In this document: in pieces, positions 7,428 through 15,679 of the stretch
Position numbering within the stretch: the stretch's first letter is position 1
How the letters are laid out: each line of letters opens with the position of its first letter
Source of the DNA: Candidatus Levybacteria bacterium RIFCSPLOWO2_01_FULL_38_21
GTDB taxonomy: Bacteria > Patescibacteriota > Microgenomatia > Levybacterales > UBA12049
Direction: 5' to 3'
NCBI GenBank assembly: GCA_001782475.1
Contig: MFOT01000026.1
Span: 1-39,997 of the forward strand
Length of the DNA: 39,997 nucleotides
Notes under the pieces: model-generated
Told to the model about the DNA's origin: nothing
Database searches by the model: none
What the model saw: the letters and a program-made list of their open reading frames with translations, nothing else
Position numbers and translations under genes: made by a program

Positions 7428-9167
7428 CTAAATTTCTGAACTTGAACTAATCTTAAAATCTTTTATCTTAAGCTGAATTCTGTTATTTCCATTCCATCGG
7501 TCCTCCTCGATCGTATAAACTAAATCGATCTTGTCCCCGATTCTGATTTCATCTGCTCTATCTCCCAGACCAAACCCAATTGCATCAAAATATTTTCCAT
7601 CTTTTTGAACTCTTAATTTTAAGTGCAGTCCATCATTACCAACTAGTCTCATATCATCAATCGTTAGATTTTTTGACAAAAAAACTGGGGTAGGATTCCC
7701 AATCCCAAACGGAGCAAGTTTTTGGAGCTTTTTATAAAATTCAAAATTTATATCAGACAACAGAACTTCAAGATCAATATTTAAAATTCTCTTAAGTTTT
7801 TCTGTATCCAAAAGTTTTACTGCCAACTCTTCGAATTTCTTCTCAAGAACAGAAATTTTATCTGTCTCAACAGTAAATCCCGCTGCCATTGGATGCCCTC
7901 CTGCATCAACCAAAAGATCCGATGCTGTCCTTATAAACTCGATAATATTAAAACCCTTAATCGATCTTGCCGATGCCTTACTGTATTTCTCTCCTATAGA
8001 TAGAACTATTGCCGGGCGATAAAATTCTTCAACCAATCTTCCTGCAACAAGACCAATAACTCCCTGCTGATAAGTTTCATCTCCTAAGAAAATTAAACTT
8101 TTGACTTTTGACTTCTTGTCTTGAGCTTGCCGAATTGATTGACTTTTGACTTTTTCTTTAGCATGTTCAAATGCCTCAATTGTTAATTCCTGCCTCCTTT
8201 TATTTGTACTGCTGAGTTTTTCCGAAAGAACCTCAGCTTTTTTTGGATCTTTCGTACATAATAGTCTTAGACTATCCATAGCATACTCAAGTCTTCCCAT
8301 TGCATTAAGACGGGGCGCAATAATGTGTCCTATTTCAAAAACATCTATTAATTCTTTTTCGATCCCTGCTTCTTTAATAAGAGCTAGAAGCCCGGGTCTT
8401 TTAGTAGTTCTAAGTTTTTCGATTCCAAATTTTACAAGCGTTCTATTTGCCTCTGTTAGAGGAACTAGATCAGCCACAGTTGCCAACGCAACTAGCTCTA
8501 GATGTGTATCTCGTATTTTGTATTTAGTATTTTGATTTTGTGATTTGTTTAGGATTTCGAATTTCGAGTTTAGGATTTCCTGGCTCAAGAGCCAGGCAAC
8601 TCCTGCTCCGCAAAGCTTGGTCGTATGAACAATAGCGTAAGCTTTAGGAAGATTTTTTGAAGGAACATGATGGTCGGTTATAACCACATCAATCCCCTGT
8701 TTGTTTGCATAATTAACTGCCTTATTCGCAACTATTCCATTATCAACTGTTATTATCAAAGAACAATTTTTAATTTTAAATTTTAAATTTTTAATTCCTG
8801 TCTCCGACAGGCCGTATCCCTCATCTAATCTATGCGGAATGTAGGGTAGAACTTCTGCTCCAAGAAAAGTTAGAGTTTCCCATAAAATTGCTGACCCGCA
8901 AATCCCATCCACATCATAGTCTCCAAAAATTATTATTTCCTCTTTATTTCTGATTGCCTTGTTTATTCTTTTAATTGCTTCTTCTAATTGATTTTTGTTT
9001 ATACCTACGCTTTTGGCTGTTACATCTGAAAGCTTTGGATTTAAGAATTCCTCAATTTCTTTTTTAGACTTAACTCCCCTGTTCTCAAGCAATATTTTTA
9101 TTAACTTATCAATTCTGAATTCTGAATTCTGAATTCTGAATTTATTTTGAATTTTCCATTTCTTCAT
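7428..9167 (-). CDS. recJ: Single-stranded-DNA-specific exonuclease RecJ
   Basis: DHH motifs (IFGDYDVDG; VVITDHH), DHHA1 GGHPMAAGF, C-terminal OB domain. Confidence 0.95.
   Translation of the reverse strand: MKKWKIQNKFRIQNSEFRIDKLIKILLENRGVKSKKEIEEFLNPKLSDVTAKSVGINKNQLEEAIKRINKAIRNKEEIIIFGDYDVDGICGSAILWETLTFLGAEVLPYIPHRLDEGYGLSETGIKNLKFKIKNCSLIITVDNGIVANKAVNYANKQGIDVVITDHHVPSKNLPKAYAIVHTTKLCGAGVAWLLSQEILNSKFEILNKSQNQNTKYKIRDTHLELVALATVADLVPLTEANRTLVKFGIEKLRTTKRPGLLALIKEAGIEKELIDVFEIGHIIAPRLNAMGRLEYAMDSLRLLCTKDPKKAEVLSEKLSSTNKRRQELTIEAFEHAKEKVKSQSIRQAQDKKSKVKSLIFLGDETYQQGVIGLVAGRLVEEFYRPAIVLSIGEKYSKASARSIKGFNIIEFIRTASDLLVDAGGHPMAAGFTVETDKISVLEKKFEELAVKLLDTEKLKRILNIDLEVLLSDINFEFYKKLQKLAPFGIGNPTPVFLSKNLTIDDMRLVGNDGLHLKLRVQKDGKYFDAIGFGLGDRADEIRIGDKIDLVYTIEEDRWNGNNRIQLKIKDFKISSSSEI
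8101..8152. repeat. Palindromic-repeat fragment inside recJ, flanked by 14-bp direct repeats
   Basis: TTGACTTTTGACTT at 8101-8114 and 8139-8152 flank ...CTTGTCTTGAGCTTGCCGAATTGA.... Confidence 0.7.
8514..8580. repeat. Degenerate period-7 repeat array inside recJ
   Basis: gtatttt/gtattta/gtatttt/gattttg/tgatttg/tttagga/tttcgaa/tttcgag/tttagga; encodes low-complexity EILNSKFEILNKSQNQNTKYKIRD. Confidence 0.65.
9111..9142. repeat. Heptanucleotide tandem repeat (AATTCTG)x4 plus AATT
   Basis: Four perfect copies in the 5' end of the recJ ORF. Confidence 0.95.
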
Positions 9168-9221
9168 AGCAAAAATTGTTTCTGCTATACTATATCAAAT
9201 CCCACCACAGCGGAACAAGGT

Positions 9222-10586
9222 ATGAAGCTCAATATTCCAAATGAAGTTCTTGCTACATATAAAAAGCTCGAAAATTCTGGATTCGAAGTGTATTTGGTTG
9301 GAGGCTGTGTAAGAAATCTTCTTCTTAAAAAAGGGGTTAATGACTGGGATCTAACAACCACTGCAACTCCGCAGCAAATTCTCAAAAATTTTCCTTCAGG
9401 TTTTTACGATAATCAATTTGGAACCGTCGGTGTGCCCCTGAAAAACAAGCAGATAATTGAAATAACAACGTACAGAACCGAGCATGGATATATAGACAGA
9501 AGACATCCTAAAAAAGTTTCTTGGGGAAAAACGATTGAAGAAGATTTATCGCGCCGGGATTTTACTATTAATTCCATCGCCCTAAAAATCAAGGCTCAAC
9601 CCCAGGGGTTGACGCACGAAATTGTTGATCCGTTCAAAGGGCAGGAGGATATTAAAAATAAAATTATTAAAGCAGTCGGTAATCCAAAAAAAAGATTTAA
9701 AGAGGACGCCTTAAGATTAATAAGAGCGATTAGATTTGCTACAGAACTTTTATTTACAATTGAGGATAAAACCTGGGAAGAAATTGTTAATGATTCAAGG
9801 CTCATCGAAAAAATATCAAAAGAAAGAATAAAGGACGAGCTTTTAAGAATCCTTGAAAGTGATTATCCTTATGAGGGGATAATGCTTCTTAAAAACAGCG
9901 GCCTTCTGGAACATATTCTGCCCGAACTTTTAAAAGGCGAGGGTATTTCGCAGGAGAGGCCGGGAAGACATCATAAAAGTGATGTTTTTACACATAACAT
10001 TTTGTCTTTAAAATTTTGTCCTTCTAGGGACCCGATTGTTCGTTTTGCAACCCTTCTTCACGATATCGGAAAACCTTATGTTGCGTCAAAGGATGAGAAA
10101 GGGCTTGTCATTTTTCATAATCATGAGATCTCGGGAGCAAAAATTGCTCATCAAATTTGCGAAAGATTAAAATTCTCAAAAAAAGACAGGGAAAAGATTG
10201 TAAATCTTATAAGATGGCATATGTTTACGGTTGATGAAAAAATTACTGATGCAGCTGTTAGAAGATTTATAAGACGGGTTGGAGTTGAAAATGTTAAAGA
10301 TATGATGGATCTTAGAATTGGAGACAGGCTTGGGGGAGGCACACAGCAAGCAGAAAGCTGGAGACTTAAGCTTTTTAAAAAAAGGGTCGAAGAACAGCTT
10401 TCGCCCGCCCCGTTTTCAATTAATGATCTTGCAATTGATGGGAATGATGTAATGAAAATTTTAGGAATTAAACCTGGACCCAAAGTTGGGGAAATCCTCC
10501 AAAAACTTTTTGAAGAAGTCGACGAAGATCTGTCGAAAAACACTAAAGAATATTTAACAAAAAGGGTAAAGAAACTAAATGAATAA
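9222..10586 (+). CDS. cca: CCA tRNA nucleotidyltransferase with HD domain
   Basis: YLVGGCVRNLLLKKGVNDWDLTT, RRDFTINSIAL, KEDALRLIRAIRFA, HD motif LLHDIGKP. Start chosen at Met 9222 after AAGG. Confidence 0.93.
   Translation: MKLNIPNEVLATYKKLENSGFEVYLVGGCVRNLLLKKGVNDWDLTTTATPQQILKNFPSGFYDNQFGTVGVPLKNKQIIEITTYRTEHGYIDRRHPKKVSWGKTIEEDLSRRDFTINSIALKIKAQPQGLTHEIVDPFKGQEDIKNKIIKAVGNPKKRFKEDALRLIRAIRFATELLFTIEDKTWEEIVNDSRLIEKISKERIKDELLRILESDYPYEGIMLLKNSGLLEHILPELLKGEGISQERPGRHHKSDVFTHNILSLKFCPSRDPIVRFATLLHDIGKPYVASKDEKGLVIFHNHEISGAKIAHQICERLKFSKKDREKIVNLIRWHMFTVDEKITDAAVRRFIRRVGVENVKDMMDLRIGDRLGGGTQQAESWRLKLFKKRVEEQLSPAPFSINDLAIDGNDVMKILGIKPGPKVGEILQKLFEEVDEDLSKNTKEYLTKRVKKLNE
9596..9612. repeat. 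Perfect palindrome inside cca
   Basis: TCAACCCC-A-GGGGTTGA. Confidence 0.8.
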
Positions 10587-11514
10587 AGTTTTGGAAGTAA
10601 AAAACCTCACAAAGAAATATGATCATTTTACTGCCGTGGATGATATTTCTTTTTTTGTAAATGAAGGCGAAGCGGTTGGTTTTCTTGGTCCAAACGGAGC
10701 CGGAAAAACTACTACTATTCAAATACTTTTGGGGATTACTTCTTCCACGGCGGGCACAATTAAATTTTTTGGCAAAGATTTTAATAAACATAAGAAAGAA
10801 TGCTTACAAAGAATAAACTTTGCCTCTGCATTTAATACTCTTCAGGGAAGAATTACTGTGTGGGAAAATTTATTAGTTTTTGCTCACCTTTATAAAGTAA
10901 AAAATCCAAAGAAAAAAATAATGGAATTCATAAATTATTTTGAAGGCGAAGCACTTCTTAAACAACGTTATTGGGATTTATCGGCAGGACAGAAAACAAA
11001 AATTAATCTTATAAAATCTCTTATAAATGATCCTGAAATTATACTTATGGATGAACCTACTGCATCTTTGGATCCTGATGTAGTTGATAAAACATTGTCT
11101 TTTATTGAAGAACTTAAAAAATCACGAAAAATTACACTTTTATATACAAGTCACAATATGGATGAGATTACTAGGGTTTGCGATAAAATAATTTTTTTGG
11201 ATCACGGAAAAATTGTAGCGCAAGATTCTCCCCTTAATCTTACAAAACAAATCAAAACGTCGACTCTAAAACTTACGTTTGACGGCAAAAAAGAAGAAAT
11301 GGAGAAATATTTAAAAAGTCAAAAATTAAAATATGAATTCCTCAATGAATATACTGTAAAAATAGCTATTGAGGAAAAACTAATACCTAGTGTAATTTTT
11401 GGAATAAGCAAAACTGCTCTATGGATAACTGACATAGAAGTTCAAAAACCAACGCTTGAAGATTTCTTTCTGCATATTGTCAGAGGAAAAAACTATGTCA
11501 ATTCAAAGAATTAA
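10579..11514 (+). CDS. ABC transporter ATP-binding protein
   Basis: Walker A GPNGAGKTT, signature LSAGQKTK, Walker B IILMDEPT. Confidence 0.95.
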   Translation: MNKVLEVKNLTKKYDHFTAVDDISFFVNEGEAVGFLGPNGAGKTTTIQILLGITSSTAGTIKFFGKDFNKHKKECLQRINFASAFNTLQGRITVWENLLVFAHLYKVKNPKKKIMEFINYFEGEALLKQRYWDLSAGQKTKINLIKSLINDPEIILMDEPTASLDPDVVDKTLSFIEELKKSRKITLLYTSHNMDEITRVCDKIIFLDHGKIVAQDSPLNLTKQIKTSTLKLTFDGKKEEMEKYLKSQKLKYEFLNEYTVKIAIEEKLIPSVIFGISKTALWITDIEVQKPTLEDFFLHIVRGKNYVNSKN

Positions 11515-12283
11515 AGCAATTTTACTTCAGGAATTGTATATCACCAGACACTCTCTTGAAGTTATTATGGATCTTTTTTATTTTTCAATTGTTAATATTA
11601 TAGTGTTTGGTTTTGTTTCGATTTATCTAGCAGGGTCAAATAACCCACTAGCAGCACACTACATTCTCCTTGGGATGATCCTTTGGGAAATCATAAGAGT
11701 AACTCAGTATTCAATTTCTGTCGGAAGTCTTTGGAACATCTGGTCGCGAAATCTAAGCAATATGTTTGTTGCACCATTAGATTTAAAGGAATATATGGCA
11801 GCTGAAATGCTTGCAGGTGCTGTAAAAACTATCATTATTTTAGTTTTAATCGGTACGATTTCTCATTTTATTTTTAATTTCAACATTCTTAATCTTGGGA
11901 TGCTAAATTTATTTTTGTTTTTTATCAATTTAACAGTCTTTGCCTGGTCAGTAGGAATAATCATATTGGGTATTATATTTCGTTATGGAACTAGAATTCA
12001 GGCCTTGGCATGGGGAATAATATTTTTATTTCAGCCGCTCACCGCTGTATTCTTTCCGGTGCGCATACTTCCTGATTTCATGCAGAAAATAGCATATGCC
12101 CTCCCTCCTACATTTATATTTGAGGCTGCGCGTGCAAATATTGTTAATCCCTCCACGAATTGGCACTACATCTTCATATCTCTTGCACAAAATGTTTTCT
12201 ATTTTATTATTGCTATTTGGTTCTTTAATATAATGTTTAACAAATCAAAAGAGACAGGACAGTTTGCAAGAAACGAAGGATAA
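11495..12283 (+). CDS. ABC-2 type transporter permease
   Basis: Six-TM ABC-2 membrane pattern, immediately downstream of the ATPase; start at MSIQRIKAILLQ. Confidence 0.88.
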   Translation: MSIQRIKAILLQELYITRHSLEVIMDLFYFSIVNIIVFGFVSIYLAGSNNPLAAHYILLGMILWEIIRVTQYSISVGSLWNIWSRNLSNMFVAPLDLKEYMAAEMLAGAVKTIIILVLIGTISHFIFNFNILNLGMLNLFLFFINLTVFAWSVGIIILGIIFRYGTRIQALAWGIIFLFQPLTAVFFPVRILPDFMQKIAYALPPTFIFEAARANIVNPSTNWHYIFISLAQNVFYFIIAIWFFNIMFNKSKETGQFARNEG

Positions 12284-12291
12284 AGTATAAT
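12264..12291 (+). promoter_or_regulatory. Putative promoter TTGCAA-N16-TATAAT
   Basis: TATAAT at 12286-12291, only 6 nt before the ATG at 12298. Confidence 0.55.
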
Positions 12292-12297
12292 TCATAT

Positions 12298-12780
12298 ATG
12301 CAAAAGAAAGATTTACAGGAGGAATTGAAGCAATCGATGTTGGCAAAGGATAGAATGAAAACTTCTGTTTTGCGAATGCTTTTGTCTGCGATTAATTATT
12401 ACGAAATACAAAAGGGCCTGCCTCGCCGTACGCAAGTCAAAGTGGGCGGCGCAGGATACGAGGCGAATGACGAGGATGTAACGGCAGTAATCCAAAAAGA
12501 GATAAAACAGCATAATGACTCCATTGAGCAGTTTAAAAAAGCAGGACGGCAGGATTTAACGGATAAGGAAACGAAAGAATTGGAAATTTTGAAGAACTAC
12601 CTTCCGCAGCAAATGGGAGAAGCTGAAATAAAATCTCTTGTTGAGCAAACAATTTCTCAAACCAGGGCATCTTCGATACAAGATATGGGAAAAGTTATGG
12701 GGGTCTTAATGCCAAAACTAAAAGGGGCAGCAGACGGAAATTTAGTAAGTGAAATTGTAAAAGAAGAACTCAGTTCTTAA
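12298..12780 (+). CDS. GatB/YqeY domain-containing protein
   Basis: LKQSMLAKDRMKTSVLRMLLSAI...VIQKEIKQHNDSIEQFKKAGRQDL...ELEILKNYLPQQM...DMGKVMGVLMPKLKGAADGNLVSEIVKEEL. Confidence 0.93.
   Translation: MQKKDLQEELKQSMLAKDRMKTSVLRMLLSAINYYEIQKGLPRRTQVKVGGAGYEANDEDVTAVIQKEIKQHNDSIEQFKKAGRQDLTDKETKELEILKNYLPQQMGEAEIKSLVEQTISQTRASSIQDMGKVMGVLMPKLKGAADGNLVSEIVKEELSS
12417..12464. repeat. GC-rich imperfect palindrome inside the yqeY-like gene
   Basis: GCCTCG (12420-12425)/CGAGGC (12459-12464) and CGCCG (12424-12428)/CGGCG (12447-12451). Confidence 0.55.
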
Positions 12781-12820
12781 GCTTTTTTCCTCTTATCACT
12801 CCATTCTTGCCAGAACGTAA

Positions 12821-12835
12821 TCCGCCACAGGCGGA
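12821..12835. repeat. Short GC-rich palindrome 3' of secF
   Basis: TCCGCC-ACA-GGCGGA. Confidence 0.7.
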
Positions 12836-12841
12836 AACATT

Positions 12842-13762
12842 CTAGGCACGTTTAGCTGCTTTTTTAGCAGCTATTTCGTGCCAAACAACTAAAATCGGCG
12901 AGGCATTGAAAATTGAAGAATAAGTTCCGCTTGCAATTCCAATAAGAAGTGCCACTACAAACCACCTAATGCTTTCTCCTCCAAATAGAAGAAGAGCAAA
13001 TAAAACGAGAATAACGGTTAAAGAAGTATTTAGCGATCTGTCAAGAGTCTGAAGAATAGAATCATTTACAATTTGAGAAAAAGACCCTTGAGATCTTCTT
13101 AAATTCTCTCTAATTCTGTCAAAAACAACAATTGTATCATGAACAGAAAAACCAATAACAGTAAGAAGTGCTGTCACGAAAAGAGAGTCAACCTCAACTT
13201 TAAAGAAATGCCCTAAGATCGCAAAAATTCCTACAACAACCAGGACGTCATGAATCAAGGCAATTATCGCACTAACCCCAAACCTAAGACTGCTTGCGGG
13301 TTTTGGAACTTTTCTAAACGACCAAGTTATATAAATAATGACGAGCAGAGACGCGAGCAAAACTCCCTTTACTGCATTTGCTGTGGTCTCTTTACCAATT
13401 GTGGGGCCTATGGTTTCAAACTCTGTTTCCTTAGCATCTTTAAAGTTTTTAGAAAGTTCGCTTATAAATTTATTATTTTGGCTTTGATCAATCGGGCTTG
13501 TCCTAACCAAAACCTGATTCTTTGATTGCTCTATAGTGTAAACTCTTATGTTTTCTTGATTAAAAATTTGCTTGATCTTATCTATCTCTTGTTTTTCTAC
13601 TTTATTTTTAAAGTTAATTGTTAGCCTAGATCCACCGGTAAAATCAATAGAAAGATTAAGTCCATAAAGCAAAAGAGCTACCAAACCCGGAATAACAACT
13701 ATTAAAGACAGAGCAAAATACAAATTCTTTTTTCCGATAATATCTAGGCTTTTATCTTTCAT
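12842..13762 (-). CDS. secF: Protein translocase subunit SecF
   Basis: LSIDFTGGSRLTINF, TVIGFSVHDTIVVFDRIRENLRR, SLNTSLTVI. Confidence 0.96.
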   Translation of the reverse strand: MKDKSLDIIGKKNLYFALSLIVVIPGLVALLLYGLNLSIDFTGGSRLTINFKNKVEKQEIDKIKQIFNQENIRVYTIEQSKNQVLVRTSPIDQSQNNKFISELSKNFKDAKETEFETIGPTIGKETTANAVKGVLLASLLVIIYITWSFRKVPKPASSLRFGVSAIIALIHDVLVVVGIFAILGHFFKVEVDSLFVTALLTVIGFSVHDTIVVFDRIRENLRRSQGSFSQIVNDSILQTLDRSLNTSLTVILVLFALLLFGGESIRWFVVALLIGIASGTYSSIFNASPILVVWHEIAAKKAAKRA

Positions 13763-15107
13763 AAAAGAATCTTAAAAATGTCCTTGTAACGACGATTGCA
13801 GAAAACATCGAAACCAAAACTCCTATTGCCAAAACCAAAGCAAATCCCTTAACAACTCCTGTTCCGAATTGATAAAGAATAGTACTTGTTATAAGAGTTG
13901 AAATATTTGAATCTCTTATTGACGGCCACGCTCTTGAAAAACCAATTTCCATTGACTCTTCTTTCTTTCTGCCAATACGCTTTTCTTCCTTCACTCTTTC
14001 AAAAATCAGAATATTTGCATCAACTGCCATTCCGATCGAGAGAATAAAACCAGCTATTCCAGACAGAGTCAAAGTAATTCCGTAAGGAGTGACATTGCTA
14101 ATTTTAAATATTGAAAGCACCAGAAGTGCATAAACAACCAGTGCAATGCTTGCGATAATACCCAATCTCCCATAAAGAATACTCATAAAAGCTACTATTA
14201 TCACAAAGCCGATAACTCCAGCTAGAAGGCTTTTTTTAAGGGACTCTATCCCAAGCGTTGGGCCGATTACCCGCTGCTCCAGAACAGACAGTGGCACGGG
14301 CAGCACTCCTGCATTAAGCTCGGTACTTAAAATCTTTGCCTGCGCAAGCGTAAAGCCCCCTGTAATAACTGCATTTCCTGTTAGGATCGGCTGATTAACC
14401 CTTGGCGCCTCAATGACCTGATTATCCAAAACAATCGCTACGATTTTGTTAACGTTTCTTTTTGTAATATCTGCAAATTTCTCACTTCCTTTAGTTGTAA
14501 AAGCTAGCTGGACTTGAGGTTTTCCGGTATTTTGGTCAAAAGTAACACTTGAACGCTGAAGGTCACCACCTGACAGATCTGTTTTTTTGGCATTTTGTCC
14601 TAAAACTTCAACTATTCCCAACGGATACGCTGATGGCGATGCTTGTCTTGCTGCCTCACTTGCTCCCTGTTCCCAAAAAGAAAGTTGTGCGGTTGTACCA
14701 ATCAAATTTATTGCCTGACTTATATCTGTTACTCCTGGTAACTCTACGATAATTCTTGAATCTCCATTAACAGCTGCTGTTTGAATAACCGGCTCGGATA
14801 CTCCAAAAAGATTTATTCTTCTTTCAATTACAGTTTGGGCAGAATTTAATGCATCGGATTTTTGATTATCGGGAACATTTGACATATCTGCCTTAAAAGT
14901 TATAGATGTTCCGCCTTCCAAATCAAGACCTCTTCTAAATTCTAAATTTTTCGCAACTTTAAATGTCTTTAAAACCGAAGACGGATTAATATCTAAATTC
15001 CTTATTGGTCCAATAGAAACTTTCTGAAGATTTGGCAAATTTATAAACACAGAAACCAGAGTCAATAAAATTATAAACCAAAATAAATAACGGGGGTTCC
15101 CTCTCAT
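13752..15107 (-). CDS. secD: Protein translocase subunit SecD
   Basis: RRGLDLEGGTSITFKAD, VERRINLFGVSEPVIQ, GMAVDANILIFERVKEE. Confidence 0.96.
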   Translation of the reverse strand: MRGNPRYLFWFIILLTLVSVFINLPNLQKVSIGPIRNLDINPSSVLKTFKVAKNLEFRRGLDLEGGTSITFKADMSNVPDNQKSDALNSAQTVIERRINLFGVSEPVIQTAAVNGDSRIIVELPGVTDISQAINLIGTTAQLSFWEQGASEAARQASPSAYPLGIVEVLGQNAKKTDLSGGDLQRSSVTFDQNTGKPQVQLAFTTKGSEKFADITKRNVNKIVAIVLDNQVIEAPRVNQPILTGNAVITGGFTLAQAKILSTELNAGVLPVPLSVLEQRVIGPTLGIESLKKSLLAGVIGFVIIVAFMSILYGRLGIIASIALVVYALLVLSIFKISNVTPYGITLTLSGIAGFILSIGMAVDANILIFERVKEEKRIGRKKEESMEIGFSRAWPSIRDSNISTLITSTILYQFGTGVVKGFALVLAIGVLVSMFSAIVVTRTFLRFFYER

Positions 15108-15679
15108 TCCAGCATACTCTCCTCATCGCCGATTAGCATGATCCTAGAACCCGAAAGGATGGAAAGGATAAAAGGATCTCTTCTCTTTTTTCTAAAATCA
15201 AACTCCTCCTCCGACATAACCGTATAATTTATCTCGGTATTTAATCTTTTTTCTTCTGCTCTTATTAAAAGAGTAAGTTCTGGTAAAACCACGGTCCCAA
15301 CTAAAAGCAGATTTATCTCATCCGGCTCAACTTTCATTTTTCTTGCAAATTTGCCAGAAAACATTGCATATTTTATTTTCCCAAGTTTTGCTTTATTTCT
15401 TAGAATATCTGCTCCAAGCCCCACGGTTTTTACTCCAATTCTTAAAAGATCAAAGTAAAAAGGATAATTTTTAGAAAGCGAGTAATAGATTCTGTTTGCT
15501 CGCGGTTCTTTTCCTAAAATACCTTTTTTCTCAAGAAATGAGAGCTCTCTTCTAACAGCGTTTATTTCATCTCCTGTTCTTCTTACAAGCTCTCTAACAT
15601 GGAACATTTCCGATGAATTTCCAAAAAATATATTAAGAAGTTTTACCCGAGATTTTGATGTAATTAAATCAGCGAACAT
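15104..15679 (-). CDS. Winged-helix regulator fused to a degenerate nucleotidyltransferase-like domain
   Basis: N-terminal wHTH (SKSRVKLLNIFFGNSSEMFHVRELVRRTGDEINAVRRELSFLEKKGIL), then FSGKFARKMKVEPDEINLLLVG resembling GSxAR...SDIDLLVV. Confidence 0.7.
   Translation of the reverse strand: MFADLITSKSRVKLLNIFFGNSSEMFHVRELVRRTGDEINAVRRELSFLEKKGILGKEPRANRIYYSLSKNYPFYFDLLRIGVKTVGLGADILRNKAKLGKIKYAMFSGKFARKMKVEPDEINLLLVGTVVLPELTLLIRAEEKRLNTEINYTVMSEEEFDFRKKRRDPFILSILSGSRIMLIGDEESMLE

Noticed and set aside
8146-8535. 129-aa + strand ORF opposite recJ
   Set aside because: Shadow ORF; recJ motifs on the minus strand are decisive.
8797-8811. CCTGTC-TCC-GACAGG palindrome in recJ as another inserted element
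   Set aside because: It encodes GLSETGI at a position where RecJ normally has a similar GYGL segment, so it can be explained by ordinary coding sequence; too weak to claim.
10151-10543. 130-aa minus-strand ORF opposite cca
   Set aside because: Shadow ORF of the CCA-transferase gene.
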